64,000 bases of DNA. Source: Mycteria americana. Taxonomy: Eukaryota > Chordata > Aves > Ciconiiformes > Ciconiidae. The notes under the pieces were generated by a model. That model made no database searches. It was given only the letters and a program-made list of their open reading frames with translations, and was not told the origin of the DNA. This document shows positions 46,127-58,129 of this stretch, in pieces. The first letter of the stretch is position 1, and each line of letters starts with the position of its first letter. The position numbers were made by a program, and so were the translations under genes. The stretch lies in NCBI RefSeq assembly GCF_035582795.1, contig NC_134383.1:503501-567500 (forward strand), written 5' to 3'.

Positions 46127-46695
46127 TGTCGTGGTTTAGCCCCAGCTGGCAACTGAGTCCCCCCAGCCGCTCGCTCCCTCCCCCCCGGTGGGATGGGGGA
46201 GAGAATCGGAAGAGCAAAAGTAAGAAAACTCGAGGGCTGAGATAAAGACAGTTTAATAGGGAAAGCAAAAGCCGTGCACGCAAGCAAAGCAAAGCGAGGC
46301 ATTCCTTCACCACTTCCCACGGGCAGGCAGCTGCTCAGCCATCCCCAGGACAGCAGGGCTCCAGCACGCGTAACGGTGACTGGGGAAGACAAACGCCATC
46401 GCTCCCAACGTCCCCCCCTTCCTTCTTCTTCCCCAGCTTTACATGCTGAGCGTGACGCCCTATGGTATGGAATAGCCCTTTGGGCAGTTTGGATCAACTG
46501 TCCTGGCTGTGCCCCCTCCCAGCTGCTTCTGCACCCGGCAGAGCGTGGGGAGCTGAAAAGTCCTTGACCAGTGCAGCAGCAACTAAAACATCTCTGTATT
46601 ATCAACGCTGTCTTCAGCACAAATCCAAACCATAGCCCCACACCAGCCACTATAAAGAAAATTAACTCTATCCCAGCTGAAACCAGGCCACCGGG
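46122..46695 (-). mobile_element. Solo LTR of an avian endogenous retrovirus, with 5-bp target duplication
   Basis: The LTR itself is 46127-46690 (564 bp), bounded by TG and CA on the minus strand. The flanks 46122-46126 and 46691-46695 are both CCGGG, a perfect 5-bp duplication, so this is an independent insertion. It belongs to the family whose plus-strand end reads TGTCGTGGTTTAGCCCC and which carries GAGATAAAGACAGTTTAATA. On the minus strand, ATTAAA (46257-46252) is the likely poly(A) signal and CATGTAAA (46445-46438) is a decayed TATA box. There is no gag, pol or env beside it. A 5-bp duplication fits ERVL-like or some ERVK-like families. Confidence 0.92.
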
Positions 46696-47285
46696 ACGCA
46701 GGCGCGCGGGACGGCCAGGGAAGGCGCGCAGCCACTGGTCCTGCCGCGGGCAGCCGCGCGCAGGCAGCTAGGCTGCCCGCACATCTGGGCGAAGGCGTTG
46801 GCCTCGCCTCGCTGTAGCCCAGCGTTAGCTTTCAGACGCGCTAATCTGTCGTCGCCTTCTCTTCTTTCATCTCTGAGCAAACCTCGGAGCCGCTACACCT
46901 TTGCAAGGAAAGGAACAGAAACGCTCCAGGCTACCGGGGCAGATTTCTGCTTTGAGCGGTGGTTCTCCTCTGTGCGCAAGGATCTTGGAAAACAAAGTTA
47001 GATATAAAAATCCCCTAAATTATTTGAAGAATAAAAAGGCCTCGGTGCGTGCCAGGCAGGCTTTAGCGGAGCTGGGGGAAGAGCCAGCCAAAAAGCTACT
47101 GCTGAGCATATTAAAGAATGGCATTATCAAGTGGAACAGACAAGACACGTATATAATGCATAAGTAGTGTTTGCTGCTTCTCCAAACAACTCATAGATCA
47201 CCAGGACACAAGCTCCTAGGAAGAGCAAAGAAGCAAAGAGAGAGGAATGCGCGATAGCATCAGAAGAGACGCGTCTGCTGCCGAA
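46696..47285. other. Intergenic sequence between solo LTR and tandem repeat
   Basis: No internal retroviral sequence continues from the LTR. From about 47000 on it is AT-richer and CpG-poor. A plus-strand frame (46901-47167) shows no domain. Confidence 0.4.
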
Positions 47286-47288
47286 AAA

Positions 47289-47388
47289 CAGAAAAAGAAA
47301 AAGCAACAGAAAAAGAAAAAGCAACAGAAAAAGAAAAAGCAACAGAAAAAGAAAAAGCAACAGAAAAAGAAAAAGCAACAGAAAAAGC
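47289..47388 (+). repeat. 18-bp purine-rich tandem repeat
   Basis: The unit CAGAAAAAGAAAAAGCAA starts at 47289, 47307, 47325, 47343 and 47361, followed by a partial sixth copy at 47379. The five full copies are identical, so the array is young or homogenised. The unit length is a multiple of three, so it gives open frames on both strands (a Phe/Ser/Val-rich frame on the minus strand), but no gene is supported. Confidence 0.95.
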
Positions 47389-47399
47389 CTTACTGAAGC

Positions 47400-48160
47400 C
47401 TGGCTCTGGATGGGGCTTGGCGATGCCTGCGGGCGCGGGGGACGGCCGGAGGGACCCCGCATTCAGGAACCCCAGGAGCGAGGCCCCGCGCCCGCCCAGC
47501 TCTTTCCCTGCCGCGGGCGCGGCTGTGCCCGGTCCCAGCCAGGCTTCGCAGCCTGCGGTGCCAGCCCCAGACAGCAAACGGGGTCTGATAGTGCGGCATG
47601 AGCCTGCCAAAAGAGCGACCTTCACCCGCTAAAGAAGAGATGTTTTTAAAAACTCGTAAGCATAAGGAAGGTTCATTTGCTTTCTCATTTAGCATATTAA
47701 AAGGGTATTATTGCTCCAAACAAGAAATCTAAACGAGCCCCCGGTTGCAGCTTTGGATAACGCTTTAGATTAAAGGTGCAGCGTAATGATGAACACGCAG
47801 TATATAAACCATTTATCGTTCGTAAACAAGGCAAGAGACGCTTTCTCTTACGAAAAGTGACGGAAGGTCCGCAACGAAGCTGCGCAGAGATAACACGAAG
47901 GGATAACGCGAAGAAGCGGAAAGCGCTGGGGATGGCACACAGATCTGGTGGGCCGCGGTGGCTCTGAGCGGGGTCCCCTCCTTCTGGCGCGCCAGAGGAG
48001 AAGCTGCTCTTGCAGCCGCGGCCGCTCAGCGTACAGCCCAGACCGCTCCGCGTGCCTGGCAGCCCGGAAAGGCCGTCCTGCTCCTTCTGCCTCGTCCAGG
48101 GTCCTCTTTTCCCCTCGCGGATTTGCAAAACCCTCTTTGTCGAAAAAACCCGAGCTGCGC
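47400..48160. other. Intergenic sequence without recognised feature
   Basis: GC-rich at both ends, with a more AT-rich middle (about 47640-47830). No repeat or coding domain was recognised. Confidence 0.4.
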
Positions 48161-48164
48161 GATT

Positions 48165-48303
48165 TCACAGAATCACAGAATCATATAGGTTGGAAAAGAC
48201 CTTTAAGATCATCGAGTCCAACCATAAACCTAACACTGCCAAAAACCACCACTACACCATGTCTCTAAGTACCTCATCCAAACGTCCTTTAAATACCTCC
48301 AGG
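48165..48303 (-). mobile_element. CR1 LINE 3' end, 5'-truncated
   Basis: The plus strand starts CACAGAATCACAGAATCATA, the complement of the CR1 terminal ATTCTGTG-type repeats. It continues GGTTGGAAAAGACCTTTAAG, ATCATCGAGTCCAACC and CATCCAAACGTCCTTTAAAT, all hallmarks of avian CR1 3' ends. About 140 bp is kept, with low divergence. No coding part is present. Confidence 0.93.
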
Positions 48304-48309
48304 AAAATT

Positions 48310-51300
48310 CCAGGATTTCATCGCGCATCTCCTAAGTAGGTTTGCCAGCCCTGCCACGGCCGTGATGGCTCCCGCTCCTGCGTTTTGAGGGCGTGAAAAC
48401 AGCTCAGGGCAAAATCCCGCGAGCCAACTTAGAGCTGTGAACCTTTCCCCCGCCCTATTTTTGTGACAGAGAAGGGGAGAAAGGAGATGGGAAAGGTCTT
48501 GCTGATGCAGCCCAGCAGGGAAATGAGATTGGTATTATGTGGGGGTTTAGATGGCTGCTTGCAGACCTCCCGGGCTTTCCGAGCGCCTCTGATGAGAGGT
48601 TACCGGAGAGGCGAGGGCCGCTTACAGGCGGCCGTCCCCAGCTCGCGCTGCTCTGAAACACGCTGGCCCCTCTCGCTCCTCTCTCTGCTTGAGCGCAAGG
48701 ATGCCACGTGGAGCGGAGCCTTGGGAAGCTCCTGCCACGGAGAAATCAGTCACTTTAATTACCCCCTTGCACTGTATTTATCTCCATGAAAGGTCCCTTG
48801 CTCCTTTGTCACCGACTGGCAAGGTTAGCAGAAAGCAGCAGGAATGATCTACATGTTTGTTTATTTATTTCAGCAGCACCGCCACAGAAGACGGAGCCTC
48901 TTCCCCTGAGCTTTGCCTACGGCTCGCGAGCTTAAACTCTGCTCGCCCCCGACAGACGGGGACCACGAGGAGGGAGAGCGGAGCAAAAGGGCGCGCTGCT
49001 TTCCAGGCTGCTGCAGATCTCCCGCCCGGCCGCTGGCTTCGGCGTTCCCAGGGCAGGGAGGCTGCTCGTGCGTTTGGCACATCCCTGCCCTGGGGGTTTT
49101 TCGCTGCTTGGAAGGTGTCCGGGCGCGGGTCCCGCCGCGCAACGGCTTGGGAAGGAGGGGGAAGGCGAGGGGGACAGCCCAGCTCTGACGGCCGCACAGC
49201 CTCAGCAGCAGGCACCACACGCTGGGTACCCACGAGGGCTCCGCGTGCTGAAACGCAGCTATCACCACCCGCATCTATCGTCAGCCGCACTCTTTTTTTG
49301 CAAAAAGAACCAATTGCCACCACCACGTAGCCCCCAGCCCTCTCCCCCAAGGCGTGCGGGTGCAGGAGGGTGTTCTGGCGAATGCCACGGCTCAGGGGCT
49401 GTATAACGTTTCAGAGGAGCGAAGCCGAGAGGACCTTCGGAGATGCCAGATGACGCAGGAGCGGGGATACCTGCTCCCCCACTATGGGAGCCCAGGGACC
49501 TTCCTGGTGCTCACGGGGCAACGAGGCTGCTCCTTTGCTGCACCGCTGGGCAAAGACAACCGGAGACGTGGTTATGGCTCTTCGCATGGGGAAGAGGAGG
49601 CGAGAGCCCTGGGAAGAGCCCAGGGGAGCCCTGCAGGAGCCCAGCCGGGAGGGAAGGCAAGCAGGGTAGCAGATCTGGCAAGCGGCACCGGGGCAAGCGC
49701 TCGCCCTGCTTCACAGAGGGGAGAGGGAGCAAAGAGGAGCCCCGCGAAGAGGACGCGGGCGAGGGGAGGCAGAGAGAGGCAGGGAGGGCAGCGCGGCTCC
49801 TTCCCTGCCCCGGCAGCAGCCCCGGCAGCCGAGAAGCGCTTTCTGCTGTGACAGGGTTTTTCTCGGTGATTGACCCCAATTACGGGGGCCAGCCCACACG
49901 GGCCGAGCGCGTCGCTCGCGTCAGCCGGGCAGCTGCTCGGCGCCTGAAAACTCCGCTACCCAAATACATACAAAATGAAGGGCGGTACCGCGGGCAGGGG
50001 CTGGGGTAAGGGCAGCCGGCACGGCAGCAGATGCCGGCTGCGGTGCGGCGTCCCTGGGAGAGCCCGGCAGACGCAGAGACCCGTGCGCGGCCTCCCGGGG
50101 ACACCCCAGTGCCGCCCGTCCACCCCCACTCGCCAGGTGCCGGGAGCCGCCTGCGGCGCCCGTTTGTTTAAAGCTTTTTCACGAATTTAATGCACTTTGA
50201 TCACTTGCACGGTACCGTCGCAAAGGCAGAAAATCAGAAAGTAAGTCTTCAGGGGAATTGGAGACCCCGCACCCAGCAGCGGGGTCAGACCCAGCTGCCC
50301 GACGCCCACCACAACCCGGTTTGCGCCGTGCGTCGCGAGGGATGCTGGAAACGGCCACCGCGCGCACGCAGGGGGAAGCCCAGCCCGGCTTCCCGGCTTT
50401 CGGCTGTTGCCAGAAGCAGCCCGGGCCAGGCTGGAGCAAGGGGCAAGCTGCCTGCAGGCAGCCGGGGGCACGGCTGCTGCCTGCTCCCTGCCAGCGCTGC
50501 GTGGTGCACGGAGGAGGAGGACTTGCTTTACTCATTTCAGGTTTTCGATGCACCTGAGCCCTTTAGGAGCACGGGTCACAGGAGAGATCAGCAAGCGTGT
50601 TCCCCGAGACCTTGCTTACAAACACGGAAGGGCTGTTTGTGCCCAAAAAGTCTCACGGCCACCGAAACGGCCATCTCCAAACAAACGCCCGAAGTAGCCA
50701 CCTGCCCAGGCCGTACTTATAAGCAATGCTAAACCAGCTGCTGTGGCAAACCGCAACGCTGTAGTATGCCCACCCCAGCAAATTAATCTGTTTCTCCTAA
50801 CGGCTAAGTGCAATAAGGAGCCAGTCTGCGGGGGGCAAATGGCTTCATAAAGGTTTAGGGGTAAATACACGCTCCCAGCTTCAGTTCTGGCGCGTTTCCA
50901 GCAGCGACCTTGCCTTCAGCGGGCACAGAGCACGTTACAAAGCACAGGAAACTGGAATAACACCTGCGTGACCAACTTCCACAACGCCGCAGGACCTACC
51001 TGCACGTCTAGCTGGAGCAAGAGCTCCCGGGCACGGGAAAAACCATCTCAGCTCTGCATTCAACATCTTCTCTACCTTATTTCTGCTCCAGTCGGGAGCT
51101 CCTGAGCAAGGTCAACACCAGACGGTGCTAGGGTCCGTGTGTACGTGGACTAACAGCATACGTCAAATAACCAGGAGAGTAACAGTTCTGCTGCATAAAC
51201 GGAGAAATAAAGACCAGGAGACTCACCCGGGGCCCAGGCGAAGGCTCAGGGGGAGCACGGCGTCGCACCCAGCTCTGGGGTAGCCCTCAGGGCCGGGACA

Positions 51301-51515
51301 TAAGTAACCTCCCCTGCCTCGGGGCAGGGCAGCCTCATCACTCACCTCGTTAGCTGCTCCTCGTTACTCACCTGCGAGTGCCCGGGCCCCGCCGCCTCCC
51401 TCACCCTGCTGGGGGCCGGGCGCAGCTCTGCGTCCCCGTCTCCCTGGTCCCCGCGCGTCCCCGGCTGCGATGCCTCCCCGTCCCCGGCCGCTCCCTCTGC
51501 GTTTCCTGTAAAACG
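48310..51515. other. Intergenic sequence without recognised gene
   Basis: GC-rich, with a purine-rich tract at about 49715-49800 (GAGGGGAGGCAGAGAGAGGC and similar). Open frames of up to 188 codons have no domain. Confidence 0.4.
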
Positions 51516-51519
51516 GGAC

Positions 51520-51965
51520 TTGTGCTCTGCTAAAAGACCCGCTTGCCTTATTACTTCATTCTGCTGTTATTAATACCCCATTTGGCTCCATTTGTTCCAT
51601 TTTACAGCTTGCCTCCTGCAATTGCCTGCCTTTAGAAATGGTTTTATCTGAGCAGGTGAGGCAGATTATAAATAAATTTCGTCCTGCACCTTGTATTTTA
51701 AGCAAATGTGAGACTTTCCTGATTAGGTGCCTTCCACTGGAGAACCTCGTTCAGTCGGATAATTGCAACCTCGATTCTTTATCCTCCCCTTTTGTTCTCT
51801 TCCCCCCTCGGCAAAGCTGCAATCTTGCACGGGAACGTCAGCAGACAAAACCCTTGAAAATAACTCTCCAGGAGAAATCTAATTTACTTTTTAATCTGGT
51901 TCGGAAATTTGCCAGCAAAATTTCCACAGACAAGCAGAGCCATTTATTACTACTTATCACACCGG
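51520..51965. other. AT-rich, CpG-poor island, possible conserved non-coding element
   Basis: About 440 bp of CpG-poor sequence with strings such as CTGTTATTAATACCCCATTT and GCAGATTATAAATAAATTTC. It contains most of a 148-codon plus-strand frame (51638-52084) that has no recognisable domain and no splice context. Confidence 0.35.
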
Positions 51966-54110
51966 CTGGGTCCTCGCTCCCGATTTGGGTAACGTGGCAG
52001 GGAGGGCGGAGTGTGTGCGCACGAAGAGATGAAGAGGGAAATCTTTTGATATATTATTTATTCGATAGAATCTTCCCCCGATAAGATCAGCAAGCAGAGG
52101 ACAAAGCGGCGACCTTATCCATTTCCACTGCTTATATTATGAAATACCAAGCACAGATACGTAGTTGCAGTTCACTTACTTTGTTTGGTAGGGTCTCTTG
52201 TATTTGTTTATACGTAGGCACACGCACCCGTACGTACGTATATAACGTATGTTCCCGCCGGGGAAGGAGCTTATTGCGGTTGCTTCCTCGTGGACGAAGA
52301 GGATTTGGTCGCGTTTGCGATTCGAGGATCCTCTTTCCCGTGCCAGCTCTGGGAAAGCCTTGCTCGCCGAGGCCGTTGCAGGGTTTGCTTAACGGTGCGG
52401 CTAATAAGTGTCCACCACAAAGGCCGCGGTGTGTTCCACGCGTCACCCTTCGGAGCCAGGCGGGGAGAAGGCAAGCATATGCCAGAATACATAACGCTCC
52501 TAGCTCGCAGTTAAATCATTAGAGCGAAGCTGGTGAGAGCCGGAGTCACGCGGGCTCTGCCGTCGCTCTGGACACAAAACGACCCTTTCCCCCCCCTTTT
52601 TCCGCACGGCCTGGAGCGATCAGGCTGCAGGGGCCGGGGGCTTTGCCCGGCGGGCTCTCCTTTCCCGGCCGTCTCCCCGTGCGCTGCCCTCTCGGCCTGG
52701 GGATCTCCCTGCCTTATGGCTTTTCTTAATTAGGTGGATTCCCTGGCCGAGCCCGGCTCAGACGCCAAAGTTTCTGCATAAAAGTTTCCGTCTCTCGCTT
52801 TTCCTTCTCGGGACGATGCCTCCTGTGGGAAGTGTAAATACAGAAAGATGACAACATGTGCATTAGCGCTCGTTAGAATGTCATCATTATATCCCGCAAA
52901 GTGTCTGCTGAAGGGATCCCTAAAGGACACTTAGAGATGGAGCAGCTGCTCCGGATTTGTTCCAGCTCACATCTCAAGGAAAATGACATTGAGACAAATG
53001 CCGCGTCGCGAGCGGCTTCGGAGCGGAGCGGGGGAAAAAGCGCGGGGGCGATTGACTTTGGCGGCAGGTCCGAGGCGGGACCTCAGCATGCTCCCAACCT
53101 GCCCGCCCGCGGCCTTTTCGGCGTTAATGGTACGCTGCAACGCTTGCGCTGGTACCAACGGGTCCAGGCAGCAGAGCGGTGCGTTGGAGAGCGGGGTGCC
53201 CCAGCTGCCTCTCATCCGGCCAGCTCTGACGCTGGCAGCCGTTCTTCTGCAGCCTGTCAAGGTTAGTATGGATTCTTCCAGGAAAAAAACCCAAACCAAC
53301 GCCCAAACGTCGAGAAGATAACATAGACGTGACCAAACTCTCAGATGTACTTAAGCCAGATTGTCATCTGGTGGAAAGCACAACAATCTCACTCATTACG
53401 TCAGTGGAGCGAGCAGAGTTTTACGACACAAACTTTAAAACCAGCAGATCCCAGGATGGCACCGTTTTCCAACCTGCCGTTGTCCGTACGATGCCACAGG
53501 AGAGGGGAATTCGGCAGGAGTTACGTGTCTGCCAGACAATCTCCCCCTCTGCCTGTTTGCATTCAGAGAAAGCCTTGAAATAAAAACGCAAACAGTCCCA
53601 AGGGCACTCGCTGCAGAAAAGAGAAAGGTTAAGGACTGTGATTGACCGTGAGAAGATCCCGAGTCTTACGTTACCTGGAGACCTGGCACGCTTTCCCTGT
53701 GTCATTACCCAGCAAATAAAGAAAAAAGGCATTGTCTTCAATTTTCCCGTCTCCTAAGAGCCCCTATCATGTCAAGCAGCAAAGTCACAGAGCAGAGCTT
53801 CTCTACTCGACGGGAACGAGCAGATCATTTTCTGGGAGCGGCGTCGCTGCGGCTGGCGGAGGGGGGGTACCCTCCTCTCTTTCGCAGGCGGCAGAGACTT
53901 TCCACTGCCAGAGGGGACCGAGGCAGCCGGAGAGCCGGGGGGAGAGACCAGGCCAGGCGAGGAGCGTCCTCCCTCAGCTAACCGTTGGGAGCCATTGCTT
54001 GTTCTCTGCCCGGACCGAAACCATGCTCCAGCTATTAAAAGGGGTTGCACACGTGCTGCAGAAATGAGAAATAAAAAGCCAGGGTCCCCGTGGCAGCAGA
54101 TGATCCTACC
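51966..54110. other. Intergenic sequence without recognised gene
   Basis: Mixed composition with an ACGTACGTATATAACGTATG tract at about 52230. The segment 52835-52905 is CpG-poor and could be a small non-coding element. Nothing else was recognised. Confidence 0.4.
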
Positions 54111-54111
54111 T

Positions 54112-54143
54112 CCCCCCCCCCCCCCCCCCCCTTTTTTTTTTTT
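54112..54143 (+). repeat. C20-T12 homopolymer junction
   Basis: Twenty C followed directly by twelve T. The length in the assembly may be inexact, since such runs are error-prone in sequencing. Confidence 0.9.
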
Positions 54144-54144
54144 A

Positions 54145-57095
54145 AGAAAAAACTGATGCCAGTCCTGAATATGCGGTACCTTCCAGCTGGCTGAATTACC
54201 TCCCGAGCCTCTGGATGTGTTTTGTCATCCATACAAAGAGAATACCCAGTTCGTTGCCGCTTCTTCGAAATTGCCGGGCGGAGGTTTTGGGTGCAGATTA
54301 AGCAGCCAATGTGTTTCCTGCCACAGGTGGCTGCGTTTCAGTAACAGCTTCATCGGGTTTCTATAGGAGTTGCACTTTATTTGCAATTTTTAATTGCAAA
54401 ATAGCAACGTGAGATGGCCACGCGGCGGATCTATTAAGATTGCAAAGTGCCCAGGCAAGCCCTTTGGCTGAATGACAAGCGGGCGCCTTGACTTCCACCA
54501 TCGCTTACCGCTGCAGCCTGGCACCGCAGCCTACGTCCTATAAAACCGCGTTCAGGTTTGGCACTTTCTCACCTGCAAGCCCTTTTGCGGGCAGATCCTC
54601 TCAGCAACGTGTCCGCTTTTGGGACGCTGGTTTCTCAAAATAGCGTTCTGAGAATTTGTGTTTTGAGGAGTTTCGTTTCCTACCGTTTCACCTTCTGCTG
54701 GAAGAGAGTCCTCCCGCAACGGGAAGGAACCGGCTCAGAGCAGAGGACCGGCCTCACACGCGGCGTTTGCGGAGGCGGAGGGAGGGACGACAAGGGCTGC
54801 CAGGAGCCGGAGCGGGGACGGTGCCAAGCGACTGCTGCAACGACGGATTTGCTGTGAAATTGCATCGCTCCGGGGGGAGGCAAACGGTCAGAGCCAGCTG
54901 AAAAATTTTCGGAGAACCAGAACGTTTCCATTTGATCAAAACGCAAACACTCGCAAGCACACCGGTTCACATTCCGCTTTGGAGAAGCAAAGGAGCGCAG
55001 ACCCATGCACGTCGCCGGTGCCGGCACGGGGTGCTCTGGGGTCGTGCTCTCGGACGGGGACCCTCGGGTGCTACCGCAACACAGGTACCCGCGGTGGCTG
55101 CGAACGCCTCCTCCACACGTGGCACGCCGGAGCCGAACCGGCCGTCCGGGAGGAAGAGCTGGGGGCTTGCTCTGCCGGCATCAGCATTGCGTCCGTCCCC
55201 GAGACAAGCTGGAAGCTCTAAAGAGCTCGGTCTTTCTAGATTATAGACTGCTCCCTTCAAAGCCGGGCTGCGGGTAACCCCCTTCATTGCTAAATGAGCT
55301 AAGTTCACAGGGAAAACATCTTAGATATACATAAGTAGGCGTATTATATATTACATATGCTACATATACTACATTTTATTCTATCTCTTTTTATTTACGT
55401 GTATATCTATACACACGTATAGTAACACCTCATCCAACAAAGACTGATTTATTCTAACCAGCACTAGCATTTCCTTACAAATAAATGGCATCTCATTAGG
55501 GCGTTTAGGGACCGGAGAGATCCAACGCGACTTCACGCCCCTCAAGGTGTGAGGGGGTACAAAGGCCTCCTGCCTTTAGCACGGACAGTTTTAGTACGGA
55601 CAGATGTTAGGAGCGATGCCCCCACGCTGAAATGTGTCTTTGTTCCGAGCTGGAAATCAGACACTTGGAAATTCGCTGTGGAGAAAATTCCCCTTCCAAC
55701 GGGCTCTTGCCAGCGATCAAAACACTGAGTTTCCCGGCTGACATCCGCCATTTAACAAATCTCAAGCGAAGAATCTATTTTGGAATGAAATATTGCCACG
55801 CCGCAATCCAGCGGCGCTGAAACATTTCAATACTGCTGCAACGCTGCTTCTTCCTCTCTTGTTTTTTGCTTAACGTGAAACGATGAAAGGAGTGGAGGGC
55901 CGCGGCGAGCGCCGGGCCGGCTCAGAGCTGAGCTCCTTCTAACCCGGTGCTCTGCCAGGGTGGCCGCCATCAGCCGCTTCGCCGGCAGACGGGGCAGCCG
56001 CGCCGGAGGCACAGCTGACGCTGCAGGGGCAGGGGGCCGGCGCAAGGCTACCACGAGCCGAACCGTAAGACGAAGGGTGCGAGTCCAGGCAAAACTATCT
56101 GAGAGCTAAAGCAGCAGCGGAGCCGGCTGGCCGAGCCGGGGCGATCGGGCTGGGGAGCAGGAGCCGGGCAAGGGGCTGAGGAGACGGTCGGCTACGACGG
56201 GAGTACCCGAAAACGCTGCAGCTGAGGTTTATGTCCCGAGGGCGTTGGCGCGGACGGATGGGGGAGCAGGACAGCTCGTGCAGGGGACGGTGCAGGGACA
56301 GGGTGGGAACGACGCGGATGCCAAGCCCCGTCGTCGGTAGCAGCACGACCCACGTTTCTGATCCCTCGCGCCATGGGACGTTGCAGACGCGTCCGGTGCG
56401 TCGCCGTTATTGTTACTCGCTTCTGTCGTGCTGGGGCTGCCGCAGAGTCTCCCCGACGCCTCTGCAGGGCCCGCTGTCTCAGCAACGCGGCCGGGCAGGA
56501 CCGCAGGAGGGATTTTCCCACTGACGTGCAATATCCGAGGCATCGCCTGCACACGCTTCGCCAGCCTGACTTCAAGTACGACTCGGTGAAGATGCAGGGT
56601 GGCTCTGTACGGACAGCGGTTTTGCTGGAAACTAGCCTCGTTTGGGTTTTCCGTAACGATTAGGAACTAGTTTGAGCTAAGAGAACTGAAACCAGAAGAG
56701 ATGAAAGGCGTAACCCGCTGCGTTTCTGCCGTCTCTACGCTGGGTTACGAGCACGCCCGCTGTTAGTTACAGCAGCGCTGACAAACAGCGACTCGTTAAG
56801 CTGCGGTAACTGGATGAGACATCTGAGGCTTAAAAGCATCAACAGAGATTCGCACCAGCTCGCCTGAACCGAGCGCGATTCCCTGTATAGACAAGGGCTC
56901 GTTTTCCCTCCTCTCTGCCTTTATGTAACGCTGACAAACCGGATCTCTCCCCGCGGGTGTAGCGGCACCAGCGAAAGGAGAATCCACCGAAAATCCTTCC
57001 AGCATCGCAAACAGTGATTTTATTTTTGTCTGTTTTTAAGCGCACGTTTGACTCGGCACCTGCAGCCTCGCATCTACAAAGCAGAGTTGCCACCT
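54145..57095. other. Intergenic sequence without recognised gene
   Basis: It includes a TA-rich microsatellite-like stretch at about 55320-55430 (repeated ATATTACATATGCTACATAT-type phrases) and GC-rich open frames without domains. Confidence 0.4.
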
Positions 57096-57099
57096 CCCC

Positions 57100-57480
57100 G
57101 AATAGCTGTAATTTCTTTTTAGTTCAATTATTTCTGCACCATACTGTTTGCAACAGCTGAAGCCAATAGTGCTGTTCAGCATATTATGTACTCTGTGTCA
57201 ATGCACCATGAAATATTAAGACTACAATAGGTCTGAAGTCAGAGAATCGTAATCCTTTAATAGCTTGCTTCATTTTTGCTGCTGGAAGATGGCAGAATAT
57301 TTCTATTTTTAAACAAATGGCATTCATTCTAATGAAGCCAGGGCTCATCTTGATACAACTGCAGCTGCAGACCTTTTTCTCCACTGTGGTTTTGAAACTC
57401 AGAGTTCAGTTAGGGGGGAGCTGCTGGCAACTTTTGATAGCATTTAACCATGTGGATAAACCTGGGTTTATCTATTTGTT
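57100..57480. other. CpG-depleted island, possible conserved non-coding element
   Basis: About 380 bp with almost no CpG, lying directly beside an LTR insertion. Phrases such as GCACCATGAAATATTAAGAC and ATGGCATTCATTCTAATGAA give it the balanced look of a deeply conserved element. Conservation could not be tested. Confidence 0.4.
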
Positions 57481-57540
57481 TACACATGACCGCTTTATTC
57501 GCAGGAAAAATATTTTCTTCCGCATTTTTCCAAACCGCTG

Positions 57541-58126
57541 TGTTGTGGTTTAACCCCAGGCAGCAGCTCAGCCCCCCCAGCCGCTCGCTCCGTCCCCCGT
57601 GGTGGGATGGGGGGGAGAATGGGACGGATAAAAGTGAGAAAACTCGAGGGCTGAGATAAAGACAGTTTAACAGGGAAAGCAAAAGCCGTGCACAAAGCAA
57701 AGCAAAGCGAGGCATTCCTTCCCTGCTTCCCACGGGCAGGCCGGTGCTCAGCCATCCCCAGGACAGCAGGGCTCCAGCACGCGTAACGGTGCCTTGGGCA
57801 GACAAACGCCATCGCTCCCAACGTCCCCCCTTCCTCCTTCTTCCCCAGCTTTACGTGCTGGGCACGACGCCCCATGGTGTGGGGTGTCCCTTTGGGCAGT
57901 GGGGGCAGCTGTCCCGGCCGCGTCCCCTCCCAGCTCCTCGTGCCCCCCAGCCCCTCGCTGGTGGGGGGGGGAGGAGCAGAACAGGCCGTGACCGCGTGCA
58001 AGCACTGCTCAGCAGGAGCGACAACGGCCCTGGGTGACCAGCGCTGTTTCCAGCACAGATCCAAACCACAGCCCCGCACCAGCTACTGTGAAGAAAAGGA
58101 ACGCTACCCCAGCCAAAACCAGCACA
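57541..58126 (-). mobile_element. Second solo LTR of the same endogenous retrovirus family
   Basis: The LTR is 586 bp, bounded by TG (TGTGCTGGTTTTGGC on the minus strand) and CA. It shares long blocks with the copy at 46.1 kb, such as GAAAACTCGAGGGCTGAGAT and GGCATTCCTTC. It keeps a CTCGCTGGTGGGG segment that the first copy lacks and has GTTAAA where the first has the ATTAAA signal. Flanking pentamers CGCTG and CCCTA agree at only three of five positions, so the duplication is decayed or the ends are imprecise. No internal retroviral sequence adjoins it. Confidence 0.9.
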
Positions 58127-58129
58127 CCC

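Noticed and set aside
47127-47625. Phe/Ser/Val-rich minus-strand frames around 47.3 kb as a membrane protein
   Set aside because: The hydrophobic stretch is the translation of the 18-bp tandem repeat.
46127-58126. A single 12-kb provirus bounded by the two LTRs
   Set aside because: The first LTR has a complete target duplication of its own, the LTRs differ by indels, and no retroviral genes lie between them.
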